From: Chlamydiia bacterium
Lineage (GTDB): Bacteria; Chlamydiota; Chlamydiia; Chlamydiales; GCA-2402025
NCBI GenBank assembly: GCA_022601395.1
Contig: JAJACS010000017.1
Coordinates: 1 to 38,737, forward strand
Length of the DNA stretch: 38,737 nt
Direction of reading: 5' to 3'
Shown here piece by piece: positions 1 through 7,673 of the stretch (the first letter of the stretch is position 1; each line of letters starts with the position of its first letter). A program made the position numbers and the translations under genes. The notes beneath the pieces were generated by a model, which was given only the letters and a program-made list of their open reading frames with translations, had not been told where the DNA came from and searched no databases.

Positions 1-462
1 GATAAACAATTATTAAATGAACTAGAAAATAAACTAGATATAAAAGAAATTGCCTTAATTCATAACAGAACTGAAGGTGCAATTAAATCAAGAATAATAA
101 AATTAACAACTATTGATCTTGAGAAAGATAAAGAGAACTACTACTCGTTCACCCTGACAGATGAAATCTCCTTCTCCCTTAGAGAACTGAAACCCGGATT
201 CTTTTTGCGAGCAGAACTTGGAGAAGCTCCAGAAGGATCTCACGAAGATTTATACATCCTTCTTATGAAGGCCAACTTCCTTGGACAAGGAACCGCCGGC
301 GCCTTTATTGGAATGGATGAAAAAGCAGAAAACTTCACTCTGACAAGAGCTTGTAAACAAGAAACAAGCTACAGACAGTTTAAAGAGTTTCTAGAAGAGT
401 TTGTAAACTACTACGAGTATTGGAAAAAACGTATCGATACTTACAAAAAAGCAAACTCTTGA
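1..462 (+). CDS. Type III secretion chaperone, CT663-like, 5'-partial with unusual N-terminus
   Basis: The frame is open from the left edge to TGA at 460-462, so the start lies outside the window. The C-terminal part (from about base 140) looks like a class I CesT/SycE-type T3S chaperone: a short beta strand, a 'LKPGFFLRAELG' strand, a 'LMKANFLGQGTAG' helix-turn and a final amphipathic helix. Its place just before cdsD matches CT663 of C. trachomatis. Such chaperones are small cytosolic dimers that hold effectors or translocators for export. The first 35 or so codons are odd. They are far more AT-rich and read like a helix-turn-helix repeat ('IHNRTEGAIKSRI') rather than the usual first chaperone helix. 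This could be a real fusion, a recombination junction or an assembly join. The chaperone assignment is fairly sure; the true N-terminus is not. Confidence 0.72.
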   Translation, partial: DKQLLNELENKLDIKEIALIHNRTEGAIKSRIIKLTTIDLEKDKENYYSFTLTDEISFSLRELKPGFFLRAELGEAPEGSHEDLYILLMKANFLGQGTAGAFIGMDEKAENFTLTRACKQETSYRQFKEFLEEFVNYYEYWKKRIDTYKKANS

Positions 463-512
463 TAGGTAGTTTTTGAGATGCTTTTTAACTTAAAGGTCGT
501 TAAGATCTAAAC

Positions 513-525
513 TGCCCACAGGGCA
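513..525 (+). promoter_or_regulatory. Short GC-rich hairpin upstream of the cdsD start
   Basis: A perfect 5-bp stem (TGCCC/GGGCA) with a 3-base loop is followed by a run of A, about 12 bases before the cdsD ribosome binding site. The A-run is on the wrong side for a forward intrinsic terminator. It may set mRNA stability or access to the cdsD start, or have no role. Confidence 0.25.
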
Positions 526-546
526 AAAAAATGCTTAAGGTTGAAA

Positions 547-2280
547 ATGGCAGGATATCTCTTAGCAGAAGAAGGACCTCTCGCAGGTCTCATTATCCGT
601 TTTGAGGAAGGCAATGAATGGATCATTGGTAGAGATCCAGACGTGTGCTATCAAGTTTTAGAAGACCCTATGGTCTCAAGAAAACATATCATCTGTAGAA
701 ATACAGATGAAGGATTTGTTATTGAAAACTTAAGCGCAACAAATCCAGCTTCTGTAAACGGCAATCCCATCACAGAACAAGTCACTCTTCAAGAATCCGA
801 CGTGCTCCAAATAGGAAGCAGCCTTTTTAAGTTTACAGAACACGACCCTTCTCACAAACAAGTCGAAGAAGAAGCCGAAAAAGAAAAGCACCCTACCATC
901 TTCGAAGAAGAAGGCCCTCTTGATACTCTTTCCTTAAACGAAGTGACAAAAGCTAGATGGATGATTAAAGTCATCTCAGGACCAAATACTGGCGCTGAAT
1001 TTGGCCTTGAAAAAGACCACAGCTACGTCATCGGAAAAGACCCTTCTTCTTGTGATATTGTCTTCCAGGATCTTAGCGTCTCAAGACAGCATGCAAAAAT
1101 TAACATCGATGAAAACGAACAAGTTTTTGTTGAAGATCTAAAGTCTAAAAACGGCACGTTTTTAAATGGTCGCGCACTCGAAGAACCAAAACTCTCAGAA
1201 TCACAAGATCTCATCGCACTTGGAACTACTTCTTTCCTTGTGATCGACCGCGAGCAAGCAAGAGAAACCATTTACTCTCCAACAGCAACTCTTGCTGCTG
1301 CATACGAATCAAATAAAGATCAAGAAGAGGAAGAAGAGCAAAAAGCAGAAGAAAAAAAATCTTGGAAAGAAACTCTTATCCCAACAAGACACTTAATCCT
1401 TGCTGGTACTTTTATCGTTCTTGTTGTAATCGGCGTTGCAAGCAGCATCTCACTTTTCAAAAGTTCTCACATCGAAGTTGCTAAACACTCTCCTGATAAA
1501 ACACTCAAAGAAATTTTCAAACGGTTCCCAGGTGTTGAATACACATACAACGAACACACAGGAAAAATCTTTCTTGTTGGAAACGTTCTTACAGATGTAG
1601 ACCACCAAGAACTTACCTACCTTCTTAATGTCGAACCCTACATCACAAGCATTGAAGACACCGTGACCATCGACGAAATCGTCTGGGGTGACTTCAACGC
1701 ATTCCTAATGAAAAACCCCAACTGGCGCGCTGTCACAATGACAGCTTATGAGCCTGGAAAGTTCGTTTTAAAGGGCTATGTTCAAACACTCCAAAATGCA
1801 ACAAACCTTATGGAGTATGTAAACCAGAACTTCCCCTACAACGACAAACTAGAAAACCAAGTTGTAGTCGCAAACAACCTCGAAACAGAAGTGCAAAGCC
1901 TTCTTCTTGAGAAAGGCTTTCTTAATGTAACCTTCCAGCTCAGCAATGGTGAAATCGTTCTTGCAGGACGCGTTAACGAAAACAACGAAAACGACTTCAA
2001 AGGCTTCATCAAAGAGCTTAAAAAAATAAGCGGCATCCGCTCTGTCAGAGATTTTGTAATCATTACAACAGCATCAACAGCTCGCATCAACCTATCTGAC
2101 AAATATAAAATTACAGGCACTTCTAAATTTGGGAATGTAAATCAGTACGTTGTTATCAATGGTACAATCCTAACAAACGGTGACACTCTTGACGGAATGA
2201 CACTCACTAAAATCGAACAAGATTCCGTTTTGCTTGAAAAAGATGGATTAAAATACAAGATTAATTACAATCAGCAATAA
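547..2280 (+). CDS. cdsD: T3S inner-membrane ring protein CdsD (SctD), double FHA domain
   Basis: CdsD is the chlamydial SctD/YscD protein. It forms the outer of the two inner-membrane rings of the T3S basal body. The 577-residue protein has two cytoplasmic FHA domains: residues about 1-95, with 'GRDP' and 'SRKH' phosphothreonine-pocket motifs, and about 140-235, with 'GKDP', 'SRQH' and 'KNGTFLNG'. An acidic linker follows, then one membrane helix at about 280-306 and a periplasmic part of BON/ring-building-like repeats. The duplicated FHA is a chlamydial trait. At 577 residues it is well short of the roughly 830 in C. trachomatis CdsD. I chose ATG 547 because AAGG at 537-540 is well spaced and the protein then starts MAGYLLAEEGPLAG; an upstream in-frame TTG at 541 is less likely. 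FHA domains and a kinase (pkn5) in one cluster suggest phosphorylation control; that is inference. Confidence 0.93.
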   Translation: MAGYLLAEEGPLAGLIIRFEEGNEWIIGRDPDVCYQVLEDPMVSRKHIICRNTDEGFVIENLSATNPASVNGNPITEQVTLQESDVLQIGSSLFKFTEHDPSHKQVEEEAEKEKHPTIFEEEGPLDTLSLNEVTKARWMIKVISGPNTGAEFGLEKDHSYVIGKDPSSCDIVFQDLSVSRQHAKINIDENEQVFVEDLKSKNGTFLNGRALEEPKLSESQDLIALGTTSFLVIDREQARETIYSPTATLAAAYESNKDQEEEEEQKAEEKKSWKETLIPTRHLILAGTFIVLVVIGVASSISLFKSSHIEVAKHSPDKTLKEIFKRFPGVEYTYNEHTGKIFLVGNVLTDVDHQELTYLLNVEPYITSIEDTVTIDEIVWGDFNAFLMKNPNWRAVTMTAYEPGKFVLKGYVQTLQNATNLMEYVNQNFPYNDKLENQVVVANNLETEVQSLLLEKGFLNVTFQLSNGEIVLAGRVNENNENDFKGFIKELKKISGIRSVRDFVIITTASTARINLSDKYKITGTSKFGNVNQYVVINGTILTNGDTLDGMTLTKIEQDSVLLEKDGLKYKINYNQQ

Positions 2281-2324
2281 CGCCAAAATAGCGTTTATTA
2301 CTAAACAAAGTGGAGTTTCTTTTT

Positions 2325-2558
2325 ATGTTTGGATTAGAAAAAGATTCGAATAATTTCTTCGAATTTGACATGGAAAAGGATTTTAAGGCAGATCCAAGTA
2401 AGAAAACGAAAGTGTGCAAAGAAGTCGAAGAAAAAATTCAAGAGTTAAAAGACATGCTAAGAAAAGGCATGGACTCTGAAAAAGATTTTGAAGACTACGG
2501 AACACTGTTAAGAGGCTATGCATCACTTCATAAAGTTGTGAACCGTATAGGTAAGTAA
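2325..2558 (+). CDS. cdsE: T3S needle co-chaperone CdsE
   Basis: This 77-residue charged helical protein lies between cdsD and the needle gene, as in C. trachomatis (CT665, similar size). In Chlamydia, CdsE and CdsG act together as cytosolic chaperones of the needle subunit CdsF. Such partners cover the sticky needle helix and stop it polymerising before export. The sequence starts MFGLEKDSNNFFEFDMEKDF and continues as a coiled-coil-like helix (VEEKIQELKDML). ATG 2325 has GGAG at 2312-2315 upstream. A GTG at 2310 in the same frame would put that GGAG inside the coding region. Assignment rests on position, size and character; sequence motifs alone are weak. Confidence 0.82.
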   Translation: MFGLEKDSNNFFEFDMEKDFKADPSKKTKVCKEVEEKIQELKDMLRKGMDSEKDFEDYGTLLRGYASLHKVVNRIGK

Positions 2559-2599
2559 TTAATTTTGCTTTTCTCTTGCTTTTCAAATATATGTATCAT

Positions 2600-2624
2600 A
2601 AAAGGAGTTTTTAAAACTCTTTTT
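2600..2624 (+). terminator. AU-rich hairpin with U-rich tail between cdsE and cdsF (possible attenuator)
   Basis: An inverted repeat pairs AAAAGGAGTTTT with AAAACTCTTTT. That is eleven base pairs with one bulged G and almost no loop, and the 3' arm ends in a T-run (2620-2624). It sits in the 88-base gap before the needle gene. It resembles a weak intrinsic terminator or an mRNA-processing and stability element. Either could separate needle-subunit output from cdsD/cdsE. The stem is AU-rich, so strong termination is unlikely. Confidence 0.45.
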
Positions 2625-2646
2625 ATAAAAACGGAGCATTAAGAAC

Positions 2647-2892
2647 ATGAATAGACTTTGGGGAACCATCACTTTTAGATCGCTTGTTTCTGCATACACA
2701 AGATTGCAGTCTTCGATCGTACGTGATGTAAGAAGAATTGCAAGTAGTATGTCTCAGGCAACACCTGGCAAATTCTTACTTTTGCAATTTGGTATGTCAC
2801 AGGTGACACAGGTTGGGGAATCAATTTCAAACTTGATTGCTCAAGTAAACTCAATGATCATGAACGCTGTGCGTAACCAAAAAGGTGGTTAA
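2647..2892 (+). CDS. cdsF: T3S needle subunit CdsF (SctF)
   Basis: This 81-residue protein has the size and helix-turn-helix character of T3S needle subunits and occupies the position of CT666 (CdsF). CdsF polymerises into the extracellular needle through which effectors pass. The sequence is rich in Ser, Gln and small hydrophobic residues, has no signal peptide, and ends in a polymerisation-type helix (ISNLIAQVNSMIMNAVRNQ). There is no cysteine. CGGAG at 2632-2636 serves as ribosome binding site. The gene lies between its presumed co-chaperone genes cdsE and cdsG, with a hairpin just upstream. Confidence 0.9.
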   Translation: MNRLWGTITFRSLVSAYTRLQSSIVRDVRRIASSMSQATPGKFLLLQFGMSQVTQVGESISNLIAQVNSMIMNAVRNQKGG

Positions 2893-2951
2893 TCCCCTTT
2901 TGCGACTGTTTGATCATTTAATTGCTCTAAAGATAAAAAAGTAGGCTCAAT

Positions 2952-3395
2952 ATGGAAGATATGAAAAAATTCAAAGATCACTTTGTGATGATACTCGAAG
3001 CGGGTTTTATCGCTGTGAATCAGGCAGACGAAGACTCTGCTACAAAGCTTTTTAAAGCTGCGAAGCTTTTAAATGAAAGAAGCACACTTCCTGAAGTGGG
3101 CCTTGGTTATTTATATTTGCACAAGCTAGAGCTTAAGCAAGCATGTAAAGCGTTTAAAAGCGTTCTTGAAAAAGAGCCTACAAATCACATGGCAAAAGCA
3201 CTACTCGGTCTTGCTATGACGATGACAGCAGATCAGATCACAGATGGTGAAAAGATTTTATCTGAGTGCGCATCAAAAGCTGATGACACACAGGTAAAAA
3301 CACTTGCTGAAAGTGCTCTTACTTTTGTTGACGAGTTCATCAAAAAATCACCACCACCGACAGGCGCTCCAGCACCAAAAAGAAAAAATCCTTAA
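2952..3395 (+). CDS. cdsG: T3S needle co-chaperone CdsG, TPR-like
   Basis: This 147-residue protein matches CT667 (CdsG) in size and position. The middle reads as tetratricopeptide-like helix pairs (for example 'AKLLNERSTLPEVGLGYLYL', then 'ACKAFKSVLEKEPTNHMAKALLGLA'). This fits the TPR fold of YscG/PscG proteins, which clasp the needle subunit in the cytosol. With CdsE it should keep CdsF monomeric until export. The Pro-rich tail (PPPTGAPAPK) is probably disordered. The stop is followed within nine bases by the next start. Confidence 0.86.
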   Translation: MEDMKKFKDHFVMILEAGFIAVNQADEDSATKLFKAAKLLNERSTLPEVGLGYLYLHKLELKQACKAFKSVLEKEPTNHMAKALLGLAMTMTADQITDGEKILSECASKADDTQVKTLAESALTFVDEFIKKSPPPTGAPAPKRKNP

Positions 3396-3404
3396 GGACT
3401 TCTC

Positions 3405-4037
3405 ATGGAGAATAACTTTCCTGAAAAAACAACGCCTACGGATCCGACCAAACCTGTAAAAGGTATACAAGGTGACGATCCTCAAAAGCAGCCTGAGCAG
3501 CCTTTTGCAGAACACATGCAAAAGTCTACTGCTGAGAAGGCGCAGGGTAATTCTCCACTGGATCTCGCAAGACAGCAAGGACATCCGACAACGCAGCCAA
3601 CAATGGCTACGATACAAACACAGATGAATTCAACATCTGGCTCACTTGGTGATGTCCAAAATCAGCTGCACACAAAAAACCTAAAGCTTAAGCAGTCTCA
3701 AAAGTATCTTTTAAGAAACAAACTTTCTGAAGCAAATGCCCACGTTAGAACTGCAGCCTCTAAAGCAGGCGTTAAAGTAGGGAATCCCCCTACAATGAAC
3801 ACAAGACAAAACCCTGTGAAGCGTTACCTAGCTTACGTAACAGATAGCCAAGACCAACTCGCTTCAGCTCAAAAAAAAATCAAAGACCTTGCTGCATCCG
3901 GACATTCACTATCACCCGGTCAAATGCTACTTATCCAAATCAAGCTCAACAAAGCCTCTCAAGCGATTGAATACTCAACAGTGCTGCTCTCTAAAGCCGT
4001 TGATGATATTAAAATGCTTTTCAATGTTCAAATATAG
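3405..4037 (+). CDS. CT668-like conserved T3S-locus protein
   Basis: This 210-residue protein sits between cdsG and the ATPase gene, exactly where CT668 lies in C. trachomatis (about 220 residues, function unknown). The first 80 residues are polar and rich in Pro, Gln and Thr, so probably disordered. The rest is helical, with two likely coiled-coil segments (about 85-130 and 150-205). There is no cysteine, membrane segment or signal peptide. AAGGA at 3393-3397 precedes ATG 3405 and overlaps the cdsG stop, so the two are probably translationally coupled. A role as chaperone or regulator of the export ATPase region is possible from context only. Confidence 0.78.
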   Translation: MENNFPEKTTPTDPTKPVKGIQGDDPQKQPEQPFAEHMQKSTAEKAQGNSPLDLARQQGHPTTQPTMATIQTQMNSTSGSLGDVQNQLHTKNLKLKQSQKYLLRNKLSEANAHVRTAASKAGVKVGNPPTMNTRQNPVKRYLAYVTDSQDQLASAQKKIKDLAASGHSLSPGQMLLIQIKLNKASQAIEYSTVLLSKAVDDIKMLFNVQI

Positions 4038-4047
4038 CGTTTTTTTG

Positions 4048-4080
4048 TATATATACAGACTTAGGATACCTGTATATATA
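4048..4080 (+). repeat. Perfect 11-bp inverted repeat in the CT668-cdsN gap
   Basis: TATATATACAG (4048-4058) pairs perfectly with CTGTATATATA (4070-4080) around an 11-base loop. The arm 4046-4057 is also a 12-base palindrome by itself. The repeat fills most of the 54-base gap and ends just before the weak ribosome binding region of cdsN. It could be a protein-binding operator, an RNA hairpin setting cdsN translation, or an AT-rich promoter-like stretch. Confidence 0.5.
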
Positions 4081-4091
4081 GGCACGCATTT

Positions 4092-5408
4092 ATGGATTCC
4101 ACAGGCAACTTTGATAAGTTAATCAATCAACTCGATGAAGTAGAACTGACAACAGTTCATGGACGCATCACAGAAGTTGTCGGCATGCTCATTAAAGCTG
4201 TCGTTCCTCAGGTTAAAATGGGAGAAGTCTGCCTTGTGAAACGTGAGGGAGAACCTCTCATGACAGAGGTCGTTGGCTTCACAAAAGAAGAAGTCTTTCT
4301 TTCTCCACTCGGCGAGATGAAAGGCATCGGCCCTTCATCAGAAGTCATCCCAACAAAAATGCCTCTACAAATCAAAGTCGGTCCAGAACTTCTTGGACGA
4401 GTTGTCGACGGTCTTGGCAGGCCTCTTGATGAACACGAAAAAGGCCCTCTTGTTCTTAAAGAAAAATATTCCGTACTCAACGCCCCACCAGATCCACTTC
4501 ACAGAGAAATGATCACAGAGCCAATGTCCACAGGTGTTCGTTGTATCGATGGCGTCATCACATGCGGTAAAGGACAAAGAGTTGGTATTTTCGCAGCAGC
4601 CGGTGGTGGTAAGTCCACAACACTCGGTATGATCGCAAGATATGCAAGAGCTGATGTAAACGTTATCTCCCTCATCGGGGAAAGAGGACGTGAGGTAAGA
4701 GAGTTTATCGAACACTCCCTCGGTGAAGAAGGACTCGCTCGCTCTGTAATCGTAGTGTCAACATCAGACCAAGCAGCACAGCTAAGACTAAACGCTGCAT
4801 ACGTTGGAACAGCTATTGCTGAATACTTCCGCGACCAAGGAAAGACCGTCATCTTAATGATGGACTCTGTTACGCGTTTTGCAAGAGCCCTTCGTGAAAT
4901 CGGCCTCGCTGCAGGAGAGCCTCCTGCAAGAGCTGGATTTACCCCCTCTGTTTTTGCAACACTCCCAAAGCTCCTTGAAAGATCGGGTAACTCCGATAAG
5001 GGCTCTATCACAGCCTTCTACACGATCCTTGTGGCCGGTGATGATATGAACGAGCCGGTCTCTGATGAAGTCCGCTCTATCTTGGATGGACACATCATCC
5101 TTTCTGCAGAGCTTGCAAGGCAGTACCACTATCCAGCCGTTGATGTTCTTGGATCTGTCAGTCGTATCATCAACTCGATTGTCGACAAAGAACACCTCGA
5201 ACTTGTTGGGAAAGTAAGAGAGGTACTAGCAAACTACAAGAAAAACGAGCTTCTTATACGCATCGGTGAATACAAACCCGGTTCTGATAAAGACGCAGAC
5301 TTTGCGATTAAATTTATTGAGAAAGTGAACAACTTCCTCAAACAAAAGGTCGATGAAGTATGCCCTTTTGAAGAAACACTTGCGTACCTTAAGAAACTGT
5401 TTAGATAA
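4092..5408 (+). CDS. cdsN: T3S export ATPase CdsN (SctN)
   Basis: CdsN is the F1-beta/FliI/YscN-type ATPase at the base of the export gate. It strips chaperones from substrates and unfolds them. The 438 residues match the usual length. Visible features are an N-terminal beta-barrel domain (about 15-90), the Walker A motif AAAGGGKST with Lys174, '[10 protein letters not shown]', the Walker B strand '[14 protein letters not shown]', the 'GEPPARAG' loop with the catalytic region, and the '[12 protein letters not shown]' segment. These T3S-type motifs separate it from the vacuolar-type ATPase of Chlamydiae. It is followed 14 bases later by the stalk gene cdsO, its usual partner. The ribosome binding site is weak, and the inverted repeat just upstream may influence expression. 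Confidence 0.97.
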   Translation: MDSTGNFDKLINQLDEVELTTVHGRITEVVGMLIKAVVPQVKMGEVCLVKREGEPLMTEVVGFTKEEVFLSPLGEMKGIGPSSEVIPTKMPLQIKVGPELLGRVVDGLGRPLDEHEKGPLVLKEKYSVLNAPPDPLHREMITEPMSTGVRCIDGVITCGKGQRVGIFAAAGGGKSTTLGMIARYARADVNVISLIGERGREVREFIEHSLGEEGLARSVIVVSTSDQAAQLRLNAAYVGTAIAEYFRDQGKTVILMMDSVTRFARALREIGLAAGEPPARAGFTPSVFATLPKLLERSGNSDKGSITAFYTILVAGDDMNEPVSDEVRSILDGHIILSAELARQYHYPAVDVLGSVSRIINSIVDKEHLELVGKVREVLANYKKNELLIRIGEYKPGSDKDADFAIKFIEKVNNFLKQKVDEVCPFEETLAYLKKLFR

Positions 5409-5422
5409 AAGGCGCTTGGCTT

Positions 5423-5962
5423 ATGAAAATGCCTAAATACCCTCTAGAGCAGCTCATGCTCATCAAAAAAAGGCGTCTCGATGAAGCTGAAAAAAAACTA
5501 AAAGCTGCTAAAGAACAACTCAAAAAAGAAATCGAAAAACTAAAAACTCTCGAAGAAGAAGCGCAGAAAGTACACGACCACAAAACAGAGAAACTCAAGC
5601 AGCTTGATGAAAAAATGCTGAAGGGTACAACATCTGATAAAATCGAAATCGCAGAAAACTACCTCGAAGTTGTAGAAGAAGATTTAAAAAAGAAGAAGAA
5701 AAAGGTAAAAGAACAAGAGAAGCAAGTAAAAATTGCTGAAGAGAACGTTGAGCTCGCACGAAAAGACATGCTGAAGAAACAGCAGGATGTAGAAAAGCTC
5801 AAGATCCACAAAGACGACTGGACAAAAGAAATGAAAAAAGAAATGCGCTACCAGGAAGCCATCGAAGGCGATGAGATCGGCTCCGCTAAACACCTTTCTT
5901 TAAAAAGAGAAAAACAAGAAAGAGAAGAATACGAAGAAAGAAGAAGAAGAGAAAAGTCTTAA
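5423..5962 (+). CDS. cdsO: T3S stalk protein CdsO (SctO)
   Basis: This 179-residue, very charged, fully helical protein directly after the ATPase gene corresponds to CT670 (CdsO, YscO/FliJ family). Proteins of this family form a long antiparallel coiled coil that enters the centre of the ATPase hexamer and couples it to the export gate. Almost the whole sequence is Lys/Glu-rich coiled coil, starting MKMPKYPLEQLMLIKKRRLD, the typical N-terminal helix of the family. The tail is Arg/Glu-rich (EEYEERRRREKS). Low sequence complexity makes homology from sequence alone weak; position settles it. Confidence 0.9.
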   Translation: MKMPKYPLEQLMLIKKRRLDEAEKKLKAAKEQLKKEIEKLKTLEEEAQKVHDHKTEKLKQLDEKMLKGTTSDKIEIAENYLEVVEEDLKKKKKKVKEQEKQVKIAEENVELARKDMLKKQQDVEKLKIHKDDWTKEMKKEMRYQEAIEGDEIGSAKHLSLKREKQEREEYEERRRREKS

Positions 5963-5978
5963 ATAGAGGCCACCTGCC

Positions 5979-7574
5979 ATGAGCACAGACAAACCAAGAC
6001 CCCTTACAGGTTTCAGAGAAGCACAAGAAACAAAGAAAGACACTCCTGTAGATCCGAAAAAATTCCAAGACGAGATGAAGAAGGTCACACAGTCTGATGA
6101 AACCGAACAAGGCAAAAAAAGACACCTAAAAAAATCAGAAGAAGAAGAAATCGAAGACGAGCCAGTTGAAAAAACGCTCCCTTCTCCAGGTGCTGAGTTC
6201 TCAGATATTATGACGGGAAAAGCATCCGACCAGGGCATCCTCGGTCCAAAAACACCACAGAATACAAGAGCCGCTACAACTGACACCTCTACCTCACAGT
6301 TCACACTAGAAGATGACACAGAAACATCAGGAAGCAAGGCCCCTCTTGGATCTCAAGAGCCAGAGGCCCCTCAAACGCAAGCTCCACCATCAACACCTGC
6401 AGAAGAAGCACCAGGCTACGTTGAAAGTCCTCTTCCCAAAGAACCCACAGAAGAAGCTCCAGCTCCAACAAGCTCTGATACACAAGAAACACCTCAGCCA
6501 GGTATGGCAGCTCCTGCTCCAGACGATGACGGGGATATCATCACCTTCAATGAAGATACACCCGACACAACGACTCAAACAGAAAAAGTCGCAACAGATG
6601 ATACAGAAGGGCCCAGGAGAGTCAAAAAGAAGAAACAAAAAGACACTTCTTTAATGGCAGACAAAACAAAATCAACTGCGCAAATCGCAAAAGAGAAAAA
6701 GAAAAAATCTCCTGAGGTTAAAGTTGAAAAAGGTGAACCTAAACTTGGCGAGCAACCAGAGAAGGTAGAAGCAAAACCTAAAACAGATAAACCTGCAGAA
6801 AAGCCCGATGAAAAACTCGTAAAAGAAGCTGAAGGTAAGATGCCAGGCATTTCTGCAAAAGAGCTTGAAAAAGAGCCTGAAACAGACAAAGTTCAAACGC
6901 CTCCTGCACCTGCACAAAAAGCCGCTGCTGCAGAAATCCCAAAAGAAGCAAAAGATCTGCAAACACCAAAAGAAAAAGAAAGAGTGTCAGCATCTGCTGC
7001 TGCTTCTGAAAAAGCCTCTCTTGGCGGAAAGAGCCTCGAGCTTGAAACAGATACTGGCGAGTCGCACGATAAAAAAGATGACGACAAAGATGACAACGTA
7101 AACCTAGAAGGCGCTGTCACTCCTGATCAAGCCCCTTTCCAAGAAGGCGCTCAACAAATGCCCGAAACACCTGCTTATACAAACCTAAACCCTCAGGTGT
7201 ATGAGCTCTTCGAGCGCATGGTAGGATCTATGATGATCCAAGTGCACGACAAAGGCCACGAGCAAACAACCGTAACAATCAACATGAAGGGCTCTGTATT
7301 TGACGGCTCTAAAATTGTTTTAGATCGCTATGCATCTGCCCCAAATAGTTTCAACATCGAGATCGCAACTTCTCCAAAAGGGCAAGCGATGCTAATGGAT
7401 AACATGAACCTTCTAACGCAGTCTTTCCAGCAAGCAGATCTAAATTTCGAAGTAAACCAACTTCGTCCTGTTCTGCTCTCTTCCTACAAAGAGGATTTCA
7501 CAAGGAAAGGCTCTGTTACAGATGACGATGGTGAGTCTCCCAAAGATCCCGAAGATCAGCAGCCAGACAAGTAA
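5979..7574 (+). CDS. cdsP: T3S needle-length/substrate-switch protein CdsP (SctP), enlarged
   Basis: This sits at the position of CT671 (CdsP), the YscP/FliK-type ruler that measures needle length and switches export specificity. The first 390 or so residues are low-complexity, rich in Lys, Glu, Pro, Thr and Ala, and surely disordered, as expected of a ruler. A compact domain at about 400-510 (around 'NPQVYELFERMVGSMMIQVH', 'ASAPNSFNIEIATS', 'NLLTQSFQQADL') is the likely T3S4 switch domain. At 531 residues it is about twice the size of the C. trachomatis protein. Family logic would predict a longer needle or thicker envelope; that is inference. The next gene repeats the C-terminal domain. Confidence 0.86.
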   Translation: MSTDKPRPLTGFREAQETKKDTPVDPKKFQDEMKKVTQSDETEQGKKRHLKKSEEEEIEDEPVEKTLPSPGAEFSDIMTGKASDQGILGPKTPQNTRAATTDTSTSQFTLEDDTETSGSKAPLGSQEPEAPQTQAPPSTPAEEAPGYVESPLPKEPTEEAPAPTSSDTQETPQPGMAAPAPDDDGDIITFNEDTPDTTTQTEKVATDDTEGPRRVKKKKQKDTSLMADKTKSTAQIAKEKKKKSPEVKVEKGEPKLGEQPEKVEAKPKTDKPAEKPDEKLVKEAEGKMPGISAKELEKEPETDKVQTPPAPAQKAAAAEIPKEAKDLQTPKEKERVSASAAASEKASLGGKSLELETDTGESHDKKDDDKDDNVNLEGAVTPDQAPFQEGAQQMPETPAYTNLNPQVYELFERMVGSMMIQVHDKGHEQTTVTINMKGSVFDGSKIVLDRYASAPNSFNIEIATSPKGQAMLMDNMNLLTQSFQQADLNFEVNQLRPVLLSSYKEDFTRKGSVTDDDGESPKDPEDQQPDK

Positions 7575-7673
7575 GCTAATATTGGTTACTACAGTGCGAC
7601 AGTATAAGAAGATATTCCTCGCCCTTTAGTTCAAAATCCCCTATGTTTTAAAGCCTAATATGGAGTTTGAAAC

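Noticed and set aside
205..207. TTG as start of the first gene
   Set aside because: It lies inside the chaperone domain; the frame is open to the window edge and conserved-looking chaperone sequence precedes it.
541..546. TTG start two codons upstream of the cdsD ATG
   Set aside because: ATG 547 is better spaced from AAGG at 537-540 and gives the expected N-terminus.
5886..7120. Several long antisense frames opposite cdsO/cdsP
   Set aside because: They come from the Lys/Glu/Ala-rich composition of the plus-strand genes, give Phe/Leu/Ser-rich low-complexity peptides and have no ribosome binding sites.
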